From contig CAJNOP010000108.1 of the NCBI GenBank assembly GCA_905250075.1, forward strand, positions 502,829 through 566,828: 64,000 nt of DNA. Direction: 5' to 3'. Origin of the DNA: Rotaria sp. Silwood1 (taxonomy: Eukaryota; Rotifera; Eurotatoria; Philodinida; Philodinidae). The position numbers and the translations under genes were made by a program. Positions 24,061 to 37,234 of the stretch are shown piece after piece. The notes beneath the pieces were generated by a model. It worked only from the letters and a program-made list of their open reading frames with translations, ran no database searches and was not told where the DNA came from. Position 1 is the first letter of the stretch. Each line of letters opens with the position of its first letter.

Positions 24061-27000
24061 TAAGTTTAATAAATGGACAAGACACCACCATTCGAATCAA
24101 ATGTGTCTGAGAAAAAGATCTCTAATGTTGAATATAAAATATTTTGAAGATCAAGTTAATTGATGACATTTATCAAAAATTTCGATCCTATTCTCTTTTA
24201 TATCTTCATATTTATGTTTTTTTAAATTTTCACATTCTGAGAAAATGTCTTGTACACAAATGATCATTTATCATTTTTTGAAAGCTAACATTTATTTGTA
24301 TATACATATATATCTTGTCAAATGCAGCCAACACAAGACTAGATATATGTGCTGTTTCTTTCGGTATTGTCATTTGACATCGTCATGTGTTTATAGTTTG
24401 TCCGTAGTATGCATTCATTGGTTGCATTTGTTCACAATTGCTTATCCTATGTTTTTTTTTGGCGCTGTGCCCAGTCTGCATTCTTTTCTCATTTGCTATT
24501 CGTCAATTTCTTTTTTGTCTTGAGCCATCAGTGCGGCACCCACGAATAAGCAATCGTAGTCAAAAAAAAAGAAAGAAGAATAGAACGATGAAAGGCAACA
24601 GAAGAAGAAGAAGAAGAAAAGAGAGCGAAAGAAAATAGATGGCTGTCCACATACTACCATATGCAATGGCAAGAAAAGAAATAGTACAAAAATTTGGATC
24701 AAACCAGGATTGATATACAAATTTCAGCACTAGACATCAGATGAAATGAAGATTAATATCAGTATTAATTGTATTAAAGAAATATTACAACATGATTTGA
24801 TTATGAAATGCTGAAAAAATCATATTGACAGATGAAATAAAAATTTTTTTAAATAATAGTTGACATACGTACACATATGTATAGGATTTTATTACATTAG
24901 AAAATAATAAAAATTGTATGATTTTGATTGAGAGATTTTTACTTATTGAATGAATTTGATTAAACGGTCAGATATTAATAAAATAGAATTTTGTGAAATT
25001 AAAAAAACTGAATATTTCTTAAGAACTACAAAATTCTTGTCATTTTCAAATACATATTATGTTACTCAAAAGAATTTTGTAAACGCCAATGTCAAGCATT
25101 TATTATTGCACTAATAATTATAAATTGAAAATGATTTGTTATTTAACTATATACAGTATATGAAATTAATGTTTTTTACTGTACTACTTAAGACAATTTA
25201 TTTTTTTCGGCATGTTCGATTCCTTAAGAAGCCATGGAATAGTCAAGTTGTATCTAATTCATAGTAATACATTGCTTTTAACACAATTAAAATAATATTT
25301 TGACTTATAAAGTGAAGCCAGTTTAGTCTGATGATATGAAGTATAAAAAAAACATAAATGATGTAATTCTATTAATAATATGTATCCATAAGGAATTGTC
25401 AATGAAATGTCAAAGTTCTCAAATTCATTCGTCTATTTATAATGAACATCATTTATTCATGTGAATACAATTTTTTGATTCAAGACTTCATTTAGACTGG
25501 AAAAATATTCACATTATGTATATCCAAAGACAAATCAAATCAATTTAAAAACAGAATAAGTAACATGAATCTATCATACATTTATATCCATATTTATCTT
25601 ATGCCAATTTAGCAGTATATTTACTAAACATTACTTCGAGCAAAAGTCAATAAACCATTTATGATTTATAAAAATATTTTCTTTTAGTTCTTTTTTGTTT
25701 AAGCTAGGTCAGTATCGGAATAGAATAATGTATTTATCATTCTTTTGGAAATATTTTCTTTTTGTGAATTAGTAGATATAGAAAAATAAAAATAAAAATA
25801 AAGGTTCTGAAGTTTTACAATCTGTTTTTATAATTTTTTTTAGATAGGCAAATTGTCATTGTATTTCATAGCACATAAACTATGCAGAGATATATTATGA
25901 TCTTAAACAGAACATAAAAATTCATTTTATTTTAAAATTATATTAAAGGAGTACCATGATTTATTTCTTCTACTTTAACAATAGTTATGGCTAATTAAAT
26001 ACACAAAAAATATTAATTAAAATATTGAAATAAATAATAAATTGTTGTTGATAAAGATACCAAACATAAGATTTAGATTAAAATATATAATCGATAAAGA
26101 AAATAAAGTTTATTAAATTATTTGTTCTTGCGTCTTCTCTTTTACAAACCAGATTTCCTTCATCTCTATCGCTGATAAAATTTTTCAATTGTTTGACTCA
26201 TATATATGTAGTTTTTTGAAATATTTCAGATCAGGCAATAAATAACTCATTAGCAGCAGTCATGCAACAAGCATTTAAAATAAATTATTCCATATGTCAC
26301 TATTAAATGACTACGGTAAACCTGTAAGTTATCATTTTATTTGTATAGACACAAAAAAAACCAGATATTCTATTCTATTTCGGTTCTATTTAAAGATGCC
26401 CATTCATCTTGAGATGTGTATTATTACATAGTCAATTATTAGTTTCATAATTGCCTAGAAAAAAAAATAAGAATTTTATAGATATAAAATTTTAAATATG
26501 AGTGGTTTACGATAAAGAACAAATCGAACAATCTATAATATTTAGGAAAAAATGTCTCGATTTTATTAAAAGAAAAACTAAAAATTGTGAATGATTTTTT
26601 TTGACGTTCGTGAAAGTAGTTACTATTCTTTACTGAATACGTGACAAAATTTATTCAAGTATCGATTATTTGCTCTTCGCTTATCAGAGCAAGAAAAGCA
26701 TTTATCTTATAGCAATACTTCTATTTGTCATACGTGCTTGACAATTCATTATAAAATATTCGTATGATCTCTAAAATACTGAACAATTCTCATGAAATTT
26801 ATTTTTAATAAATTCTAATCTTTTTTTTTGTTATTCTTTCTCAAATCAACAGTTTGTTGTTTAATATATAATATTTCATTGAATGACACTGTCAAAATAC
26901 TGAATCAAACAATTTTCTGTTCATTTTATAATCTAATGAAATTCTGTTAGTTTATAATAGTGAGACAGTAGAAAAAAAAAGATTCATAGGTTCATATAAA

Positions 27001-29680
27001 ACTCAAAATAAATCGTTACTTCAACTGTAAAGGCCGTTTCAAATTATTATCATTTAAAAAAACGATAGATGTAGTGATTGTTAATCTATGAAGTTCCTCT
27101 GATCAACACTAAAATTGAATTTTGATTTGGCACGTTAGATGTACAGTTAATGTAATTTTTGTGAGAATGATTTCTATAGTCTCTTCGCTAAGCTTTGTAT
27201 CATTGCTCAAAGGAATTAACTTATCCAAGTTTTCTGATAAATAAATAAAGAACATAATTAGAATCAGTCCGAAATCGGAAGATTAGCTCTAATGAAAATT
27301 TAGAAACTTGGCGAATGTCTCTTTTTACTACATTGATAGTTCTCAAAAAGTATGGGTTCCATCAAGAATTTTATATTTTTTACCATTTTCATGTCACAAA
27401 TTTGTTCGACACAAATGAAGAAATCTCTTAACTGATCTAAAAGATTTATTTAACCGAGTACAATCATAACAGAATGTCATGTGTGTCTAAAAGTTTCTTT
27501 GTAAAAATACTAAAAATTACCCGATATGATACTTTCATAATCCAAACATTTATTTAAAAATGTTATGTTAAAAACGAATATTTAGCTACCATTCAAATGA
27601 TGATATGAACAAACTTCTTGAATAATAAGGGGAGATAATAGAAGCTTTCTCTTCCTCAAAATATTGTTCTTTCTATCGAAATTTCTAACACATGCTATAA
27701 GATTATTTATAATCTTCCAGACAATGTTGACAGAAAGCAAGTTTTAGGTTTCTTATCTTTATCTTTAACAGAAAATGACATAAAAACACAGTCAGCCAAC
27801 ACGTTTCAGATGTACCCTATGATTTTATTATCCTTTGTTCTATGTGGTCTAGAAAGACGGATGAAAACACTACTTTCAGACGAATTCCTGCTCATTCCTA
27901 CACTTTAAAACAATTTTAAACCCTAGATATTAGCCAAAAAAAACTGGCATATCTTACTGAAAGATGAATAGAAACATAAATAGTACATTTTGTAAAGTAT
28001 ATTTTAATATATAAATCAGAGTTGGAACATCTACTTATTGGCTGCAGAGGTGCCTTCAGAAAAAACGACCTATCGAGAAAAATTGTCGGAAACTATTAAT
28101 GAATTTCTCAACAAGAAAGCTAGTCTGCTTTGTGGTTTTAGTACATTGTCAATAAACAGATGATAATTTATCTTATATTTTTATCAACCGAGAAAATTTC
28201 TCGTACATTTCTACTTGGTACAAGATAGCGATATGCAGGATTACACAAGAGGAAACAAACTAATGTCTTCATTTCTAATCATTTCTTTGATTTCTAGTCA
28301 TTTCTATCACTGAAAATCAGTGTTTATCTGCTCACGATGGATCAATAGAAATTATCTGCAATGCTTAGAAATGGAGTAATATTATAAGAAATCATCAGAA
28401 ATCAGAGTTTTACTTTTAGTCTTATGACTGATGATATATTTGTGATTTAGAATGAATTTGATTGATTTCTAGCATAGAAATCTATTTGTTCCCGTTTGGT
28501 ATGCCTCTAACTTTGTCCTGCAGAATAGAGTATGATAAAGATAAGGAAGTTTCTCTGATTTAGGGTACAGACTACGAAAAAAGCTTACCCTACACATTTC
28601 TAGTGCAGAGAAGGCTCGGTAGATTCTGCTTTTCTACCACAAATTCACAAGTAAAAAAAAAGATTTCAAACTTTATTTCAAATAAATAACTAGAAAACAC
28701 TTTAATGTACGGGAAAGTTTTCTGTTGGAATAAAGCCTATTGACTTTTAAGAGATTTCTTCATTACTTGCAAATAAACACTGATAGAAAGTTTATTATTT
28801 CAAATTTAGAAAGGTGATCAATATTTTAGTTGTAAACAATACTTTTTACTTCATATGAAATTCTTTCAAGCAATCAAAACTGAAAGAAATATTTACTCGA
28901 AATTTAAAAATCATTCAAAATGACTTGCAATCAATAGATTAACAACTGAAAACAGTTCTTAATATCTTATCTGTATAAAACATAGAGCAAGTGGAAGTTC
29001 AATTAAGTTTGTGGTTTTTGGTTTATTTCATTCTTGATCATCATGTCAATTCTGTTGGTAGCTTGATGAACGTTATATTTAATGCATAGATATTTTGTCT
29101 AAAATAATTCTCCCACATTAAATTAGAGGAGGATTACACATTGTATTTTGATTGGTAGATATAAAACACCCGTGTTAATTCGTTCGTGCTATTCTTCTTC
29201 ATTCTCATTTCCCTACTATTATATGATTGCATTTATTTAAATGAATCATTTATTTTTCATAATGCTTTTTCATTTTTTCACCATTACTCGATTTCTTTTC
29301 TCTTTTCTCTCCGTCACCTTGTATAGTTGATATTACAGTTGGCGAAAACTATTTAAAAAAAAAAAGAAAAAAAAGGAAAGGAGAGAATAGAAAAGCAGAC
29401 ATCAATTTTATAAAGCGAACACTTCATCGTTGAGTACGTACAAAACGTATGTATGTATGATTTATTACTTGTAGTTTTTGTTGTTATATTTGAATAATGT
29501 TATTATTAAACAACTATTATTATTATTATTTATCACTACAAAAATCAAATAATTAATGTTTATCTAATATTTACTGATTAAGACAAATTCATTTATATAA
29601 ATATATAAACAAAATAAACGAATATTTTTATTTAACATTTACTGATTTTATCATAGCATTTATAAATTCTTTAACGAATT
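24061..29680. other. Large gene-poor spacer upstream of ceramide synthase
   Basis: This is 5.6 kb of AT-rich sequence. No open frame has coding character on either strand and no transposon ends or tandem arrays were recognised. Scattered GAAATCATTTCTA-like repeats in both orientations occur around 28280-28480 and may be an eroded MITE. An acceptor-like TTTTATCATAG at about 29656 precedes the ceramide synthase start by 25 bases. Confidence 0.45.
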
Positions 29681-32115
29681 ATGGATCATCCATATTTAAC
29701 AAATGAACAATTACAAGAATGGAAAAACTTAAAAGGAAATTTTACAGTAACACCAAATTATATTGATCTCATCATAGGTATTTGGAATACAATGTCATGG
29801 TACTATAGACCAGTTATGTGGCGTAATTATACATTTCCACATTCATTTATTGAAGAGTTTGCAAGACATTTTTATTTTCCACTTGATCAAGTTTATTGTA
29901 TTGTTTATCTAGCAATATTTATTACAATATTACGTTATTTATTTGAGAAACTTATTTGCAAGGTTTAGTTATAATAAAATAAAAATAAAATTCTTATTAT
30001 GATTTTATTTTATAAATTTTCTTTTAGCCATTGGTATATTGGCTTGGATTAAAAGCAATAGATAAAAAAAAATTTCCTGAATCAGCATGGAAATGTTTTT
30101 TTTATACATTAACATGGTCTTATAGCGTTTATTTACTTCATTATCGTTATAGTTATTTTCAGGAACCTTATCTAATATGGGATGGTAAGTTAATATTAGA
30201 TCAAATAATTGTTTTTTAATGGCTTAAATTAAAAAATTTTAAATTAGATTGGTCACCAGGTATGCATATTCCATTTGATATAAAATCAATGTATTTTATT
30301 CAATGTGGATTTTATTTACATTCTGTTTATGGAACACTTTATATGGACTATAAACGTAAAGATTTTTATGTTATGCTTCTTCATCATGTTGTGACAATGG
30401 CATTAATTTTTGTATCTTATGCAACACGGTATAAAATCAATGAAATTTGTTTTTTTTTTTCTTTTGTGTTTAGAAATATTATATTTATAGTTATCATAAA
30501 ATTGGTTTACTTGTTCTTTATGTACATGATATAACCGATATTTGGCTTGAATTAACGAAAGTTTTACATTATTTGGGATCACGAGATGGTCGACAATATC
30601 AAATTTGGGAAACTGCTGCTTCCGTTTGTTTTGTTATGTTTACATTTTGTTGGTATGACAAAAAAACAAAGAATTCATTATATTTGGATTAAATGGAAAA
30701 AAATTTTTTCTTAATTTAGGTTTTTATTTCGTTTATATTGGTATCCCATGAAAGTATTATATTCAACAGGAGTTGTTACTGCTTATCGAGCTTACAATAG
30801 AGGTTGTGGTTTGTACGCATTTTTTAACGGATTATTATGGATTTTATTAGGTTTAAATATTTATTGGCTTTATGTAAGTAGTTTGTTTTTATGTTCTATG
30901 GAATTAAGTTACTTTTTTATTCTTCTGTTTATTTTAGTTTATTCTTCAATTTCTTTTTCGAGTGTGTAGTGGCACTTTAAATAATCTACATGATGTACGA
31001 GAAGACGACGATGATGATGAAGAACACATTAAGTAAGTTGATTTTTTGTTTTGAAAAGTTTAATACTTCTTTGTTTCTTTTTGTATAAAATAATCAGATG
31101 ATGAATATAAAAGGAAAGTTTTTTCGACTGTTTAATTGCTTTTTTTGGCTCGAGACTATGTATATAATGTAGATCCAAATGAGTAATGAATATCTCAAGA
31201 AGAGTTCGAACTTTTACATGATTTTTGCAGAAATTCAGCAACAATACAGTATCTTTCAAGTTAACGTCATGATCTTTCTCAGGGACATTGATAGTTAAAT
31301 TTTGATTTCAAAATTTACATAGAGATAAATGATAACGATACTAGTTGATTGTGAAAATGCCAGATCTTTTCGTTGTTCAAATCCTGAGTGGTGACTCTAA
31401 TAAAAAGGCTTCTTTTATATTGCTCAATCACACTGATAGATAGAGCTCGTCAGATTTGACCTGATGAATTCTACTTATGGATTCAATGTTCTTATTTCAA
31501 TATAGGAGTAAATCAAAAGGCGTGAACATTTCCCAAATCGACTATTCTTGTTCAGATTCGTCTGTACGTAAAGCTTCAACTCGAAATTCGAAAACCAATT
31601 TTCCTGTTACTCTTGACTGGAAACTACAACATTAAGTGAATATATCCGATAGTGATGTCATATCTCCCAAGCAACAAACTAAGAATTTGAAGTGTTTTCA
31701 GAATAATTTGAATCTGTATCATGCATAATGTTAACTAGCAAATCATTTATCACTTAAGAAAATTTTGCTCACTAGTTCAAAAAATAATTGAATAGTTATT
31801 TCGTATATGAGAATGATCTGACTATGGTATGAAACGAAAAAAAGATAAACAATATTTTTTTTTGAAAATAAAATAGTTTTATAAAATACGATACAGTTCA
31901 ACTTACTTACCATGTTTGCATAATTATTACTGAACTACTTTGCATATATCTTGTGAATTTTTAATATGCGTCAATCATAATTCTTTTTTTTTTACGAGAG
32001 TAAAAATTAGTTTCACTATACAATATTAATTTCTTAATGCTTCTTTTCGTTCAGATCAACTTCATCAACCGTTAATGCTACTGTGAGTGACATCATTGAC
32101 AAGAAAAAGATATAA
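29681..32115 (+). CDS. CERS: Ceramide synthase (TLC/Lag1 family)
   Basis: It N-acylates sphingoid bases to (dihydro)ceramide in the endoplasmic reticulum membrane. Seven exons (29681-29962, 30028-30184, 30248-30428, 30491-30652, 30720-30873, 30938-31032, 32055-32115) join in phase to 363 aa. An N-terminal luminal segment and first membrane helix (ILRYLFEKLI) precede the TLC domain. MLLHHVVTMALIF has the paired histidines at about residues 192-193, and the Lag1 motif LYVHDITDIWLE lies at 216-227. There is no homeobox-like insert, which is common in invertebrate and yeast forms. The tail is acidic (EDDDDDEE), as in other family members, and ends DKKKI-stop, matching a KKxx retrieval signal. The last intron is 1,022 bp while the others are 62-67 bp. 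It converges with the mutarotase-like gene. Confidence 0.92.
31033..32054 (+). other. Last intron of ceramide synthase
   Basis: This 1,022-bp intron is far longer than its neighbours. No exon, transposon end or tandem repeat was recognised. The minus-strand frame at 31029-31259 lacks coding character. Confidence 0.55.
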
Positions 32116-33152
32116 ATTTCTAGAATTCTCCATTATTCTCCATCCATATATTTTCAATGTTTTACACGTTCGTATAGTTGATGATAATCATTTCATACGA
32201 TGGTGGTGGTTTCAATTGCTTTTTCTTTCTTGTTTATCTTTTTATTTTAAACCATTTTAGTTAATCATTTTGTGATGTGTCTTCCACCACCGATGGTGTT
32301 TTGTTTAGTATGTCTAATTTATTTATGTGGTAGTCAAACTAGTCTATTTTTATTCTCAATTCCATTTTTTTGTTCTCAGAAATATAATCTCTTTGTTCTT
32401 TTTTTTTTCTTCTTGTTTTCTCATTCATAACACAGCGCAACGAAAGTGGACAAATGGCATTAAATAACAATTTCTCATATTACAACAAACAAAAAAAACA
32501 TAAAGAAAAGAAAAAGAAAACAATACAATGAATCAATAAAGTCGATCAAAGAAGTCAATTTTCTCCAACGAAATCTCGATATATTTTTTTGTCTCACTAT
32601 CTTTTGATTATCTATCATATTGAAATGCATGAAATATATTTGTTGTTGTTGTTTTTTTTTTTCTTTCTCTTTAATTGTTTTTGTCTGTGCAAAAATACAA
32701 ATATCATTTTCTTTGTGCTTGTGTTCATATATATCGATAACCTCACTCTCTTATCATTCTTTCATTGATATGTTCAGGGGAAAAAAGCAAAAAAAGAAAA
32801 TAAATCATTTATTCTCAAACTTCATATATATATATCAACATATACTTTTATTTATTTATCCAGCAATAATTACACCAATAGCAAGAACAATAAGAGAATT
32901 ATTGTTGTTATTTTAAGAGAAGATATAAACAAATACACTAATTTGATAAGACAACAAAAAACCAAATACACAAACAGAATAGAAGAAAACAAAATTCTAT
33001 GTTCAGATAAACCTGAAATACTGAACAACAAACGAACAGAAATGAAAAGATAGTATGTATTTATAATATAGAAATGTTATCATTCGTTCTTACTTATTAT
33101 TAGAAGAAGAAATAGAATATTAAAAACGAAAAAAAAAAACAAAAATCCTCTT
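32116..33152. other. Convergent 3' spacer
   Basis: It lies between the stop codons of ceramide synthase (+) and the mutarotase-like gene (-) and should hold both 3' UTRs. It is AT-rich with T-rich and A-rich runs. The plus frame at 32620-32916 is compositional. Confidence 0.5.
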
Positions 33153-35406
33153 CTAATTTTCATAATCAAATTGCCACCATGTTGTATGAATAGCTTCAGA
33201 TGGATAAGTAATTAAAGTTTGACCATAAATTACCTAAAACACAAAATAATAAAAAACTAATCAAATGATAATTTTTCTTACCATTGGTTGATAAATAGGT
33301 GACTGTCTTGGACTTATTCGAACACCACGCATATCAGGTATTGCTATTGTATGATTTTCATTTTGATTTAATAATACAATACCAGATGGATCAATAATAA
33401 CACCAGCATGATCAGAAAATACTCGCATTGTTGTTTTAGTTTCAGCTTCAAATAAACTAAATATATAGGAAAAAATTTTGATTCATTATTTTTTTTTAAG
33501 AAATTTTTACGTTGCTATAAAATTTTTTCCAAGACCAGCACGATCAAGTTTATAAAAATATTTATTAATATTTGATAATATATCAACTCGTGTTGCTTGA
33601 ATTAATCGATCTTGTTCAATTTTTTGACCATTTAAAATATCTATTGGATTTGATGAACTTAAATTTAAATAATGCTACCAAAAAAAAAAACAACAAAAGA
33701 ATTCAATTATAATTTTTTAATCAACACTAATTTTTATTTTATTTTTTTCAATCTTACCGTACTTAAATTTCCATAACTACGTAAATTAAAATAAATATTA
33801 TTTGTTAAATCAACAATAATTTGTTTATTAAATGGTGTTCCAACGATTGTTTTCATTAGAAATTCATTTGAATTTCTCAATGAAAATTCATAAATAATTT
33901 GTATAGTTTCATAAATAAAACGAACTCGATGTTGATTATATTTATCAACATACATTGACCAATCTTCTTTATAAAGATTTAAAAATGGATAATTTGAAGG
34001 TAATTGATTTGTCATAGTCATTGTATTAGTTTGATTTTCAAAACCAAAACGTACAGAACCATAATAATTTTCATTTCCACCTTTAATAACTATAGAACGA
34101 TATTGTTTTGAATTATTTTTATCATTATATGGAATTAATATATCATTTATTGATGCACCACGACGTGATAATACAACTATAATACCATCATGATTTGGAT
34201 GTGTTAAATTAAAATAATATTCATTGATTAATCTTTCCGATGAACTTGAATCATCATCCATAGCATATGGATAAATATTTTTTGATGAAATACGTTCACC
34301 ATGTTTGCCATTGAACTATAAAAATCGAAAAGTTAAATAATTTACATTTTATTCAGCAATATAATATAAAAGAAATTAATTTTTACAATTATAGTCATAT
34401 AATGAAAGATGAATATGAAATTCTATTAGAGAGACAATCAAATTATAGCAACCATTTTTTTCTTGATGCAATCAAAGATGAAAAAAAAACAAAATTAGGA
34501 TTTTACTTCATGATCAGTAGTGGCACAGAACCAAAAAAAAAGTTCCGAGTTCAGCCCTTTGATCATGCCTACTAAGGCCTTTTTTTAATGATTAGTAAGT
34601 AGTTTAAAGCCTTCTGAAGGCGGAGGTTTGATTATCAAGCATTTTTATTACAAAGAACTCAATCGTTCGTGAGTAGATTAAAGCCTTCTGGCAATCGAAG
34701 CTATGTCTTTTCTATCTCCCTTCTGGTTATGTCCAGTATTAGTTCATTAGATATTTCTTTTTCACCACAAAGTATAATAAGGCGTAAATTAATCTCATTT
34801 AAAATAGAACTAATTTCCTTATAATTTATTAATTTCTGAAAAACGAATATCAATAGAATATTTCAAAAAAAAATGAAATTTTAACGAACTGCACAATTTT
34901 TGTATTCTGAAGAATACTTCATAATTGTATTCTCTTAAGTGTTCTTGACACTTTCATTAGAAATTGTTGATATCAACGAATAAACTGCTCAATTTAAATA
35001 GCTAATGTAGAAATTTTCTACGTTCTCAATCATAAAATTTTTTTCAATCAACATAAAAAAAAAAAGCAATTTTCTATCCTCTATAAAACAATTTGAAATA
35101 CATCTCGATCTTAAATTTATTCATTCAATGATTAATTAATGGGATATTCAACCTTGAATAGATATATTTCATTGATAAAGATGTCTGTCTTTCAATTGTC
35201 AGATACTTTATATCTGCCATAATTCTTTCTATTCAATCAACCGATATAGACAAGATAATGAACGGCTATTGTTACTTTCCTACACATTCTCTAATTACAC
35301 AGTATGTTTGTCCTTGAAAGTAGCTTTTGTATAGACTATATACACAAAAAATGATTCGTTCAATCGTCAATCCTTTCAATACATACAAACACATACTCAA
35401 TATATA

Positions 35407-35442
<36 letters not shown>

Positions 35443-35955
35443 TTTTCTCTTCAAGCTTTACACTCCAATCATCAAACAAACAATAGATATTTTGAGTGGA
35501 CGACTTACTTCTTGACGATTGTAAAGAATATATGCAATACTAAGAAGAAATAATGTGAAACATATAATAGCCAATACAAGAACTAATTTATTTAACATTG
35601 AACAATGTTTTTTTGATTTATATGGATGTTGATCATTATCATCTATATCAATTTTATGATGTTCACTAGATGTAAAACCATTTTTTTGTTGATGACCATT
35701 TTTTTTAACTGATTCTAATGCAATATCATGTGCTTCATATTTAACATCTATATGAGTTTGAACATTTCCATCAATATTTGTTTGTTCTATTGATTCAATT
35801 GGAGTTGATATAGGTTCTAATGGAGTTGAAACAATTGCTTCAATTGTTGATGTTGTTTCTGGTTCAGAAGCTAATGGTGGAATTGGTTGAGGATTGAGTG
35901 GATTGCCTGTATTTATAATAATTTGAGATGGAGATGTTGAAACTATATTATCCAT
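33153..35955 (-). CDS. Type II membrane protein with a degenerate galactose-mutarotase-like domain
   Basis: Exons 35955-35509, 34315-33758, 33674-33511, 33456-33282 and 33233-33153 join in phase to 474 aa. Residues 1-121 are a Pro/Thr/Ser-rich cytosolic tail and 122-145 one hydrophobic helix (LVLVLAIICFTLFLLSIAYI), so the rest should be luminal or extracellular. From about 170 the chain follows the aldose 1-epimerase fold order: VLSRRGASINDILIP, YYGSVRFGF, VDLTNNIYFNL (typically VNLTNHSYFNL) and a final HTTWWQF (typically HTTWFKF). At each position where the catalytic Asn/Arg, His, His, Asp and Glu are expected I see other residues; the clearest is Asn322 for the second His. It therefore looks like a non-catalytic sugar-binding or structural relative. 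An upstream in-frame Met at 36090 would add 45 residues. Confidence 0.8.
35400..35439. repeat. (TA)n microsatellite
   Basis: About 40 bases of alternating TA with one interruption, inside the first intron (34316-35508) of the mutarotase-like gene. Confidence 0.9.
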
Positions 35956-37234
35956 TTTTATCGATAACAATGTATAAAAACAATAGAAATATGTGAATTG
36001 ATCTAAAACGAATGACGATGTGTATGTCTCTACTTGTCTTTCTACCGTCTGTTTGCTATGTTCGTCCGTATGAACAATGAAATGCAACATATATATATAG
36101 AGAGAGAGAGAGACAGAGAAAGAGAAGAAAAAACAAGAGAGAACGAATCTCTTTTGCTTGTTCTGGAAGGAGAGAAGGATAAACGGTCAGTCCTCAATGG
36201 CCTTCTTCCTTTTCTTTCTTTTTTTTTTTTTTTGATACTTCGTTTATAATAGCGTCAAGTTCGATATAAATGAATGGCATACTGCTTGTACGATAACTTT
36301 AATTTATTCTTTTCTATATTCTAATCAATGAAATAGAAGACATTGAGATGACTTGAAAGAAGACAGACCGATAACGGTCAATATATATAGTTGACTTTTA
36401 GCTTTCTTGACATGTATCGCGTGTCTAGTGAATTATAGACAAGTCCATCAAATTAGAACTATCAATAATTGTATTTAAGTATATAATTTCAAATAAAAAT
36501 GTCTGTTCATTAAATTAACTTTAAAAAAAAATATCCATTTTGAATATACATACATGTTAAGTATTAATTCAAATACACTTTTCTTTTTTCTAGTGATGAT
36601 TCTTATCTTTGTCTATAAATGAAGAGAAGAATATTTCTTTTTTTTTGATTGATAAATATATGTACTGCCGACTTATTTTTGAAAAACAGCACAATTACTA
36701 TCTTTAATATGAGAAATTAATGTTGGTATGTATGTATTGAAATTACATACTGTGAAAATGCTATGCATGTATATGAATGATGTTTTTCAAGAGTATTACA
36801 AAAAAAAGAAAAATTAAGACGGTGTGATGTTTTTTTTTCTTAGGCAGTTATATATCCTGTTGGAATGTCAGTTATTCGAATGAAATAAGTCTCTTGAGAT
36901 AGTATTTCAAAAAAACAAAAAAAATTATCTGTAACTTTTTTTTTGTTTTGTTAGTAATAACTGCAAATAGATTTTGATTACACATATATATAAAGAAATT
37001 TCTTTTGCTTTCTATTAATTATAATCGATCATTACGTATTAATGTACGTGAGGCATGAATATAATATGAACTTAATGTAACTAGCTTCTCAAATAACATT
37101 CACCTTACATAAAAATACTTAGGGAATGTGTAGTATAAAGAGAAAAAATACACACACAAATGTATATTTATAAAGTAATCAAACATCATTGTCATTAATA
37201 TCAATACTGAAAAGATCAAGAGTATTTTGTATTA
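35956..37234. other. Spacer between mutarotase-like start and CNG channel stop
   Basis: It has a (GA)n tract at about 36101-36117 and pyrimidine-rich runs near 36200-36230 that may belong to the promoter of the mutarotase-like gene. The rest is AT-rich with no gene seen. Confidence 0.5.
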
